Positions 56,882-64,000 of a DNA stretch of 64,000 bases are shown one piece after another; position 1 is the first letter of the stretch; the number at the start of each line of letters is the position of its first letter. Source of the stretch: Neobacillus sp. CF12 (GTDB lineage: Bacteria; Bacillota; Bacilli; Bacillales; Cytobacillaceae); NCBI RefSeq assembly GCF_030348765.1, contig NZ_JAUCEU010000007.1:5491501-5555500 (forward strand). The letters are read 5' to 3'. The position numbers and the translations under genes are program-made. The notes beneath the pieces are model-generated. The model saw nothing but the letters and a program-made list of their open reading frames with translations, had not been told where the DNA came from and ran no database searches.

Positions 56882-57002
56882 CGAAAAGCGGAGGCGACTT
56901 GGGCAGCCCCGACAAGCGTAAGACGAGCCGGCAGCAAGGTTGCTTTTTAACCTTCTTGACGGATTGGCTTATGACCTCGAGAGGGTAGTCGCCGTAGCTA
57001 GA
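56882..57002. repeat. Long hairpin repeat, family 1, copy 2
   Basis: The second copy of the element at 25499-25618 lies inside the bkd operon and ends 4 bases before the bkdB ribosome site. Outer arms are GGCGACT (56893-56899) and AGTCGCC (56987-56993), where copy 1 has AGCGCC and GGCGCT. The inner arms AAGGTT/AACCTT are shared. Confidence 0.9.
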
Positions 57003-57020
57003 CAATAGGAGGCCGGAAGC

Positions 57021-58322
57021 TTGGTTATTGAACAAATTAAAATGCCTCAGTTAGGGGAAAGTGTAACCGAAGGAACAATCTCAAAGTGGCTTGTTTCTGT
57101 CGGTGATAAAGTGAATAAATACGATCCATTAGCTGAAGTCATGACAGATAAAGTAAATGCAGAAGTTCCTTCTTCCTTCACAGGTACCATTAAAGAGTTG
57201 GTTGCCGAGGATGGAGATACACTTGCGGTCGGAGAAATCATTTGTACAATTGAAATCGAAGGTGGCAATGCACAAGAAGAGAAGGCTAGTGAGCAAAAAA
57301 CAGAAGTAACAGAGACAGTGGTTGTTTCCGAGCAGGCTGATCAAGGAAACAAGGCCCGTTATTCACCAGCTGTTTTAAAAATTTCTCAGGAAAATGGAAT
57401 TGATTTAACACAGGTGACAGGTACCGGTGCAGGGGGCCGTATAACAAGAAAAGATTTATTGAAATTAATTGAATCAGGGAATATTCCAACTGCAGGTGCA
57501 AAAGTAGAGGCACCAAAGCAGGCAGCGACTCAACCAGAAGAAGCAGTTTCATCCGTTTCCACTCAGCCAGCTGCAGCTCCAAAACCATCTGTTCCTGCTC
57601 CGAGTATCCCTGTTGCAGCAGGCGATATCGAAATACCAGTAACAGGAATCCGTAAAGCAATTGCGGCAAACATGCTCCGCAGCAAGCACGAAGCACCGCA
57701 TGCATGGACCATGATTGAAGTCGATGCAACAAACCTTGTAGAATACCGCAATTCTTTAAAGGATGAGTTTAAGAAAAAAGAAGGCTTCAACTTAACTTTC
57801 TTTGCATTCTTCGTAAAAGCAGTTGCGCAAGCTCTAAAAGAATTCCCACAGATTAATTCCATGTGGGCTGGAGATAAGATTATTCAAAAGAAAGACATCA
57901 ATATCTCGATTGCCGTAGCAACTGATGATGCATTGTATGTACCAGTTATTAAACACGCAGATGAGAAAACCATTAAAGGAATTGCTCGTGAAATCTCGGA
58001 ATTAGCAATTAAAGTTAGAAATGGTAAACTACGTTCAGAAGATATGCAGGGTGGAACGTTTACTGTAAACAATACTGGCTCTTTTGGTTCTGTTCAATCA
58101 ATGGGAATTATCAACTACCCACAGGCAGCAATTCTACAAGTAGAATCTATCGTAAAGCGACCAGTCGTCATGAACAATGGAATGATTGCTGTTCGTGATA
58201 TGGTGAATCTATGTATGTCACTTGACCACAGGGTATTAGATGGACTTGTTTGCGGCCGATTCCTTCAACGAGTAAAAGAAATTCTGGAAAACACATCAAA
58301 ATCAACAACTTCTATTTACTAA
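57021..58322 (+). CDS. bkdB: Dihydrolipoyl acyltransferase E2 of the Bkd complex
   Basis: This 433-residue protein has an N-terminal lipoyl domain (lipoyl K44 in MTDKVNAE), a peripheral-subunit-binding domain (about 113-148, ARYSPAVLKIS...GAGGRITRKDL), a Pro/Ala linker and a catalytic domain with SLDHRVLDG. The start is TTG 57021, 8 bases after AGGAGG. Confidence 0.96.
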   Translation: MVIEQIKMPQLGESVTEGTISKWLVSVGDKVNKYDPLAEVMTDKVNAEVPSSFTGTIKELVAEDGDTLAVGEIICTIEIEGGNAQEEKASEQKTEVTETVVVSEQADQGNKARYSPAVLKISQENGIDLTQVTGTGAGGRITRKDLLKLIESGNIPTAGAKVEAPKQAATQPEEAVSSVSTQPAAAPKPSVPAPSIPVAAGDIEIPVTGIRKAIAANMLRSKHEAPHAWTMIEVDATNLVEYRNSLKDEFKKKEGFNLTFFAFFVKAVAQALKEFPQINSMWAGDKIIQKKDINISIAVATDDALYVPVIKHADEKTIKGIAREISELAIKVRNGKLRSEDMQGGTFTVNNTGSFGSVQSMGIINYPQAAILQVESIVKRPVVMNNGMIAVRDMVNLCMSLDHRVLDGLVCGRFLQRVKEILENTSKSTTSIY

Positions 58323-58329
58323 TGAAAAT

Positions 58330-58360
58330 AACCGCTTCCGGGTTCGGTAGCGGTTTTTTA
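58330..58360 (+). terminator. Terminator of the bkd operon
   Basis: AACCGCT (58330-58336) pairs with AGCGGTT (58349-58355), followed by Ts. Confidence 0.82.
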
Positions 58361-58451
58361 TTGCTTGTCTTGTCTTTGTGTCCTAAAATAGAGATATCAA
58401 GTAATTTAGAGAATATTTCGTTATTTTATTTTAAGATAGGGGGGGAAACAA

Positions 58452-60320
58452 ATGAGTTTAGAGAAATTACTTAATCAGGCTTTTTCTTTGAAGACGAAAG
58501 CGGATTGGAAAGTAAAGGCAGAGGAATCACTAAAAGGTAAAAGTGTTGAAACATTAAAAAGCAGTACATATGAAAACATAATTTTGGAACCGCTTTATTC
58601 CCGGGAAGATGATAAGAAGACACCAGATTATCCGGGAGGTTCTGATTTTCGTAGAGGCATTAATTCATTAGGATATGTAACAAAAGAATGGAAGGTTGCG
58701 CAGCGAATTTCATATAATTCTGTTGATGAATTGAAGGAAAAGCTTCATGAGAACGTTGAAAAAGGACAAACAGCTCTTTCATTTGAAGTTTCAGAGGCTC
58801 TTTTAGAAACAAAAGAAAGGTTAAATGAAATACTTGGGGATTTACCTTCTATATTCCCGTTTGCAGTAAATGGGAGAGGCATGCAATCAACATTTCTAGC
58901 AGCTTTAGCAAAACATGAGGATATCGCTACACAAATTAGTGGGTATATTGGCAGCGACCCAATCTCTTTGTTTGCAGAGGATGGAGTCATTGAAGAAGAC
59001 TTTTTCAAGGGTTGGGTCAATGATATAAAACTGGCAAATCTAAAACTACCAAAATTAAGGACAGTTTTAATAAATACATCAACCTACCATCAAGGAGGCG
59101 CCAATGCAGTTCAGGAACTGGGAATTGCAGCTGCAACTGGTACCTTCTATCTTCAGACGCTGCTTGAAGACGGAATGAAGCTTGAGGAGATTCTTACCAA
59201 GATGGTTTTTCAATTCTCCATTGGAAGTAATTTCTTTATGGAGCTAGCCAAGATGCGTGCAGCACGTATTTTATGGAATAAAATTTCTCAAGTTTACGGA
59301 GCTGACACAAAGAACCGAGGAATGCAGATTGCAGCAGAAACTTCATCATTCACAAAAACAGTCTATGATCCTCATGTAAACATCCTTCGTGCTGGAAATG
59401 AGGCGTTTGCAGCAGTATTAGGGGGAGTTCAATATCTCCATGTAACTCCGTTTGATTACGCAACCGGAGGTTCACAGTTAGCAGAACGAATTGCAAGAAA
59501 TACGCAAAACATTCTGAAGGAAGAAGCAAATTTACAAAAAGTAGTAGACCCTGCCGGCGGCTCCTGGTATGTAGAAGCATTGACAACGGAGCTTGCAGAA
59601 AAAGCGTGGAAGTATTTTCAGCAAATTGAAGCAAAGGGCGGCATGATTGAAGCTTTAAAAACAGGCTGGTTGCAAGATGAAATATCCTCTGTAAATGAAA
59701 AACGGAAGCAGGATATTTATACGAGAAAACAAAGCATTATTGGAACGAATGTTTATGCTAATCTTGATGAGTCAGTTGCTTGTGCTAATGGGCGGACTGT
59801 AGACAGTTATTTGGGACAGGTTACTCCAAGTATACAAATTAGAGCCATACAAAACATAAGACTATCAGAGCCTTTTGAGAACCTGCGCAGGATTAGTGAA
59901 CGGATTGAAAGCAAATCAGGGGATAAACCAATGGTTGGCATGATTTGCCTTGGAGAGCTTAAACAATACAAACCTAGACTGGATTTTATGAAAGGATTTC
60001 TCGCTGCTGGAGGTTTGCAGACAGTTGAAAGCGAGCCAAAACAATCCTTGGAACAGGCAAAACAATTTATTCTTGGTCAAAAAACTAAGTATTTTTGCTT
60101 CTGTGGCAGCAATGATCAATATGAGTCCGAGGGGCATGGAATTCTTTCTGCCTTGAAAAAAGAATTTCCTGATCGAATTTTTTATTTAGCAGGATTACCC
60201 CATAAAGATGTTCATATGCAATGGATGAATGAGGGAGTTAATCAGTTTATCCATCTAAAAAGTAATTGCTATGAAACTCTTGCATTCATTTTATCAGCGA
60301 TGGAGGTGGCACACAGATGA
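58452..60320 (+). CDS. mutA: Methylmalonyl-CoA mutase small subunit
   Basis: This 622-residue protein has a mutase TIM-barrel domain ([30 protein letters not shown]) and a degenerate C-terminal B12-type domain without the DxHxxG histidine, as expected for the non-catalytic subunit. AGGGGGG precedes the ATG. Its stop overlaps the next start by 4 bases. With the large subunit it converts methylmalonyl-CoA to succinyl-CoA. Confidence 0.94.
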   Translation: MSLEKLLNQAFSLKTKADWKVKAEESLKGKSVETLKSSTYENIILEPLYSREDDKKTPDYPGGSDFRRGINSLGYVTKEWKVAQRISYNSVDELKEKLHENVEKGQTALSFEVSEALLETKERLNEILGDLPSIFPFAVNGRGMQSTFLAALAKHEDIATQISGYIGSDPISLFAEDGVIEEDFFKGWVNDIKLANLKLPKLRTVLINTSTYHQGGANAVQELGIAAATGTFYLQTLLEDGMKLEEILTKMVFQFSIGSNFFMELAKMRAARILWNKISQVYGADTKNRGMQIAAETSSFTKTVYDPHVNILRAGNEAFAAVLGGVQYLHVTPFDYATGGSQLAERIARNTQNILKEEANLQKVVDPAGGSWYVEALTTELAEKAWKYFQQIEAKGGMIEALKTGWLQDEISSVNEKRKQDIYTRKQSIIGTNVYANLDESVACANGRTVDSYLGQVTPSIQIRAIQNIRLSEPFENLRRISERIESKSGDKPMVGMICLGELKQYKPRLDFMKGFLAAGGLQTVESEPKQSLEQAKQFILGQKTKYFCFCGSNDQYESEGHGILSALKKEFPDRIFYLAGLPHKDVHMQWMNEGVNQFIHLKSNCYETLAFILSAMEVAHR

Positions 60321-62515
60321 AGTCACAAAAGCCTGATTTTCAAAACATTACCTTATTTGATAAACAAGAATTCATCACAAAAGAAGAATGGAAAGACCAA
60401 GTTGAAAAGGAAATTGAAACTTCCATCGATGATTTACTATATGAAACCAATGAACAAATTCAACTAAAACCGCTTTATACTTCCGAGGACCGTGAAGGAA
60501 TACAACACTTAGATGACCTTCCGGGACTGCCTCCTTATACACGAGGGCCCTATTCAACGATGTATGTCAATCGTCCATGGACGGTAAGACAATATGCTGG
60601 GTTTTCGACCGCTGAGGAGAGTAATGCTTTCTATCGCAGAAATTTAGCAATGGGCCAAAAAGGTTTATCCGTTGCCTTTGATTTAGCGACACATCGCGGC
60701 TATGATTCCGACCATACACGGGTGGTTGGTGATGTAGGTAAAGCAGGCGTTGCAATCGATTCTGTTTTGGATATGAAGACACTTTTCGATGGAATACCTT
60801 TGGACCAAATGTCCGTTTCCATGACGATGAATGGTGCGGTTTTACCGATTCTTGCTTTTTTCATTGTTACCGCTGAGGAACAGGGAGTCACGCAGGATAA
60901 GCTGTCCGGTACGATTCAAAATGATATTTTAAAAGAGTATATGGTCCGTAACACGTATATTTATCCACCCGAGATGTCGATGAAAATCATTGCGGATATT
61001 TTTGAGTATACCTCTAAATATATGCCAAAGTTTAATAGTATCAGTATTTCTGGCTATCATTTGCAGGAGGCAGGGGCTCCTGCTGATTTGGAATTAGCTT
61101 ATACCCTTGCTGATGGATTGGAATATGTAAGGACAGGGCTCAAGGCTGGAATTGACATCGATAAATTTGCCCCGAGACTATCCTTTTTCTGGGCAGTAGG
61201 CATGAATTACTTTATGGAAGTGGCTAAAATGCGGGCGGCCCGTTTAATCTGGGCAAAAATGATGAAATCCTTTGAGCCGAAAAATGAGAAATCAATGGCG
61301 CTTAGAACTCATTCCCAAACATCAGGGTGGAGTTTGACAGAACAAGATCCATTTAATAATGTCATTCGTACCTTACTTGAGGCACATGCTGCGGCAATGG
61401 GACATACACAATCCCTCCATACCAATGCGTTGGATGAAGCGATTGCTTTACCAACTGATTTCTCTGCTCGTATTGCCCGAAACACACAACTATTTTTACA
61501 AGAAGAAACGGGTATCACCAATGTAATAGATCCTTGGGCTGGATCGTATTATGTTGAAAAGCTGACAGATGAATTGGTAAACAGAGCTTGGACACATATA
61601 GAGGAAATTGAAAATCTAGGCGGCATGGCCAAAGCAATCGAGACGGGTCTGCCAAAAATGAGAATCGAAGAAGCCGCGGCTAGAAGACAAGCGCAAATCG
61701 ACTCAGGTAAAGAAACGATTATCGGCGTAAACCGCTATCGTCTCGAGAAGGAAGAAGCCATTGATATTTTGGATATTGATAATTCAGCAGTTCGGTTAAA
61801 GCAAATTGAGAAATTAACAAGCTTGAAAGCTGGACGCGATGATGCAAAGGTGGCAGAAGCTTTAGCAGCTTTAACTAAGGGTGCCCAAACGGGTGAAAGC
61901 AACTTATTAGAGCTCGCAGTACAAGCTGCAAGAGTTCGCGCCACACTAGGTGAAATTTCTGATGCAATTGAGGAGGTTTCCAGCAGACATAAAGCTGTTA
62001 TTCGATCTATTAGCGGGGTGTATAGTAAAGCATTTTCAAACGAAGAGGAAATCAGCACTGTGAAAAAGATGACCGATGATTTCCTAGAAAGTGAAGGCAG
62101 AAGGCCAAGAATTCTGATTGCAAAAATGGGGCAGGATGGACATGACCGTGGTGCAAAGGTTATAGCGACCGCCTTCGCTGACCTAGGATTTGATGTCGAT
62201 ATCGGTCCACTATTCCAGACTCCAGAAGAAACGGCCATGCAGGCGGTAGAAAATGATGTTCATGTCATTGGAATGAGTTCACTTGCAGCAGGTCACAAGA
62301 CATTGTTACCACAGCTTGGTGCTGAGTTAAAAAAGCTTGGTCGTGAAGACATATTAATGGTCATTGGCGGTGTTATTCCAGCTCAGGACTATCAATTTTT
62401 ATATGAAAATGGAGCATCGGCAATTTTCGGTCCAGGAACGATTATCCCAGTTGCTGCTCAAAAGGTGATTAAGGAAATTTATAAGCAGCTTGGCTATGAG
62501 GAAGTGGAGAAATAA
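60317..62515 (+). CDS. scpA: Methylmalonyl-CoA mutase large (catalytic) subunit
   Basis: This 732-residue protein has the substrate-binding barrel ([35 protein letters not shown]) and a C-terminal cobalamin domain with [10 protein letters not shown], where H609 is the lower B12 ligand. It feeds propionyl-CoA, formed from Val and Ile via the bkd operon next door, into the TCA cycle. Translation is coupled to the small subunit (ATGA). Confidence 0.96.
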   Translation: MKSQKPDFQNITLFDKQEFITKEEWKDQVEKEIETSIDDLLYETNEQIQLKPLYTSEDREGIQHLDDLPGLPPYTRGPYSTMYVNRPWTVRQYAGFSTAEESNAFYRRNLAMGQKGLSVAFDLATHRGYDSDHTRVVGDVGKAGVAIDSVLDMKTLFDGIPLDQMSVSMTMNGAVLPILAFFIVTAEEQGVTQDKLSGTIQNDILKEYMVRNTYIYPPEMSMKIIADIFEYTSKYMPKFNSISISGYHLQEAGAPADLELAYTLADGLEYVRTGLKAGIDIDKFAPRLSFFWAVGMNYFMEVAKMRAARLIWAKMMKSFEPKNEKSMALRTHSQTSGWSLTEQDPFNNVIRTLLEAHAAAMGHTQSLHTNALDEAIALPTDFSARIARNTQLFLQEETGITNVIDPWAGSYYVEKLTDELVNRAWTHIEEIENLGGMAKAIETGLPKMRIEEAAARRQAQIDSGKETIIGVNRYRLEKEEAIDILDIDNSAVRLKQIEKLTSLKAGRDDAKVAEALAALTKGAQTGESNLLELAVQAARVRATLGEISDAIEEVSSRHKAVIRSISGVYSKAFSNEEEISTVKKMTDDFLESEGRRPRILIAKMGQDGHDRGAKVIATAFADLGFDVDIGPLFQTPEETAMQAVENDVHVIGMSSLAAGHKTLLPQLGAELKKLGREDILMVIGGVIPAQDYQFLYENGASAIFGPGTIIPVAAQKVIKEIYKQLGYEEVEK

Positions 62516-63640
62516 ATGTCTGAGGATAGGAAACCGGAATGGAGCGACCCAAATGAACCGGAAAAATTCTCAAGCGTAATTAAGCGGGGGCAGGAGCTGG
62601 AAGGTCAGCCCATTAGCATTGAAAAAAACACCATCTTTCAAAAACGCAAGTCTGTGGAACCAAGTATTGAAGAATTAGTTGATGGAGTTCTCTCGGGGAA
62701 TAGAGGCCAGCTGGCTCGTGCCATTACATTAGTTGAAAGTAACGCAGAACAGCATTTCCATAAGGCGCAGGAACTCCTCCAAAAGCTCCTTGCCCACAGT
62801 GGAAAGGCAATCAGAATTGGGATAACGGGTGTGCCTGGTGCTGGAAAAAGTACCTTTATCGAAGCGTTTGGCACCTACCTTTGTGACCTTGGTTTACGAG
62901 TGGCAGTGTTGGCGGTCGATCCCAGTTCGAGTCTCTCGGGCGGCAGTATTCTTGGTGATAAAACGAGAATGGAGCAATTGTCGCGAAATCCACGGGCCTT
63001 TATTCGTCCTTCGCCAACTGCTGGAAAGTTGGGCGGGGTACATCGGAAGACTAGAGAAGCGATGCTGATTTGTGAAGCAGCAGGTTTTGATGTGATATTA
63101 ATTGAAACTGTTGGAGTGGGTCAAAGCGAAGTGATTATAAGGGACATGGTTGACTTTTTCATGCTGCTTGTCCTGACAGGTGCCGGTGATGAACTTCAAG
63201 GCATGAAGAAAGGGATTATGGAGTTAGCAGACGCTGTCCTTGTTCATAAAGCAGATGGAGCCAATAAAGTGAAGGCCGAGCAGACTAGAAAAGAGTATGG
63301 CCGTATCCTCCACTTTCTGCGGCCTGCTACAAAGGGATGGTCATCAAAGGCTTATACCTGCTCTTCTTTAACGGGAGAAGGAATTAAAGAGATTTGGGAT
63401 GTTATTAGGGAGTTTGAAGCGAAAGGAAAATCTTCAGGAGTTTTCTCAGAAAGACGAAAAGGACAACAGCGTGATTGGATTTATTCTTTGATAACCGACC
63501 AGCTGCACTACAGCTTCTTCCACCATCCGGATGTGAAACTCAAACTGCCTCAATTAGAAAATCAAGTAATGGCAGGTGAAAAAACAGCAGCAACAGCAGT
63601 TGAGATTCTATTTCAGACATTCTTTTCAGACAGTAAATAA
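62516..63640 (+). CDS. meaB: Methylmalonyl-CoA mutase-associated GTPase MeaB
   Basis: This 374-residue G3E-family GTPase has Walker A GVPGAGKST, switch region VDPSSSLSGGSILGDKTRM and the guanine motif VHKADG. MeaB protects and reloads the mutase with adenosylcobalamin. It begins directly after the mutase stop. The first 50 residues are a charged extension. Some databases call it ArgK. Confidence 0.95.
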   Translation: MSEDRKPEWSDPNEPEKFSSVIKRGQELEGQPISIEKNTIFQKRKSVEPSIEELVDGVLSGNRGQLARAITLVESNAEQHFHKAQELLQKLLAHSGKAIRIGITGVPGAGKSTFIEAFGTYLCDLGLRVAVLAVDPSSSLSGGSILGDKTRMEQLSRNPRAFIRPSPTAGKLGGVHRKTREAMLICEAAGFDVILIETVGVGQSEVIIRDMVDFFMLLVLTGAGDELQGMKKGIMELADAVLVHKADGANKVKAEQTRKEYGRILHFLRPATKGWSSKAYTCSSLTGEGIKEIWDVIREFEAKGKSSGVFSERRKGQQRDWIYSLITDQLHYSFFHHPDVKLKLPQLENQVMAGEKTAATAVEILFQTFFSDSK

Positions 63641-63641
63641 C

Positions 63642-63670
63642 GCCAATCAATTGATTGGCAGTTGTTTTTT
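63642..63670 (+). terminator. Terminator after meaB
   Basis: The palindrome GCCAATCAATTGATTGGC (63642-63659) is followed by AGTTG and seven Ts. Confidence 0.78.
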
Positions 63671-63754
63671 TGTGAAAAAAACATATTCATTTGATAAAAA
63701 CATATTTTTACTGTTATCATGTAGTTATATCGACATAAATTAGGAGTGAAAAGT

Positions 63755-64000
63755 ATGAGCATGGATTTCAATTTTTTCATGAATGATGTTGTGACTCAAG
63801 CACGTAAAGAGATCGCGGCAGCTGGCTATAAAGAACTAAGAACACCTGAAGAGGTTGAAGAAGCGCTTGAACAAAAAGGTACAACCTTAGTAATGATCAA
63901 TTCTGTGTGTGGTTGTGCAGGCGGCATTGCACGTCCAGCGGCATCTCATGCCCTTCATTATGATAAACGTCCTGACCATCTTGTTACCGTTTTTGCAGGA
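63755..64000 (+). CDS. brxB: Bacilliredoxin BrxB (YqiW), 5' part
   Basis: The first 82 codons are present and the gene runs off the window. [20 protein letters not shown] and the CGC active site (C52, C54 in NSVCGCAGG) identify the UPF0403/bacilliredoxin family, which removes bacillithiol from protein cysteines. TAGGAG precedes the ATG by 8 bases. Position after the bkd region matches B. subtilis yqiW. Confidence 0.94.
   Translation, partial: MSMDFNFFMNDVVTQARKEIAAAGYKELRTPEEVEEALEQKGTTLVMINSVCGCAGGIARPAASHALHYDKRPDHLVTVFAG

Noticed and set aside
61735..62238. Minus-strand open frame of 167 codons
   Set aside because: Antisense to the B12 domain of the mutase, a shadow of its codon use.
1..64000. 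CRISPR arrays, tRNA or rRNA genes, phage or transposase genes
   Set aside because: No regular spacer-repeat array, cloverleaf, rRNA segment, transposase or integrase frame was found on either strand.

Overview
The window reads as a chromosome segment of an endospore-forming member of the Bacillaceae (low-GC Gram-positive). The evidence is the full spoIIIA operon, spoIVB, spo0A and splB, sigma-E, sigma-H and sigma-G type promoters, strong AAGGAGG ribosome binding sites, frequent TTG/GTG starts, and a gene order close to the yqhO-to-yqiW arc of Bacillus subtilis. The genus cannot be fixed from the sequence alone.

Region 1 (1-10973) is a copper and thiol-redox island. It holds a CcdA-like membrane protein, the chaperone CopZ, two Cu(I) P1B-ATPases, an OmpR-type two-component pair, a duplicated-domain lipoprotein broken by one in-frame TAA, and a three-part HMA-SafE-cupredoxin membrane protein. 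G/C-run dyads near copZ and copA look like CsoR-type copper operators.

Region 2 (11171-16145) is conserved Bacillus backbone: splB, a patatin-like lipase, yqhP, yqhR, papQ and efp.

Region 3 (16307-26168) is the most unusual part. Between efp and spoIIIA, where B. subtilis has almost nothing, lies a complete System I cytochrome c maturation cluster (ccmE, F, H, a CcmI-like protein, A, B, C, D, G) with two uncharacterised membrane proteins. Bacilli normally use System II (ResB/ResC). It is preceded by a membrane dihaem cytochrome c and by a PCYCGC-type lipoprotein whose frame carries a UGA exactly where a conserved CxxC cysteine is expected, followed by a hairpin that fits the bacterial SECIS rules. 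I read this as a selenoprotein. CcmE is the CxxxY (cysteine) variant.

Region 4 (26219-46573) holds a SIMPL protein, spoIIIAA-AH (spoIIIAD appears to start at AUU), accBC, yqhY, nusB, folD, xseAB, ispA, dxs (with a terminator-like hairpin in its leader), tlyA, argR, recN, spoIVB and spo0A.

Region 5 (46628-64000) holds a YycC-like small protein, a glycerophosphodiesterase, yqzF, the sigma-54 regulator bkdR and its ptb-bcd-buk-lpdV-bkdAA-bkdAB-bkdB operon for branched-chain keto acid breakdown, then methylmalonyl-CoA mutase (two subunits) with its MeaB GTPase, and the start of bacilliredoxin brxB.

Two families of long hairpin repeats, two copies each, sit between genes. Their paired arms differ by compensating changes between copies, which argues for selection on structure.
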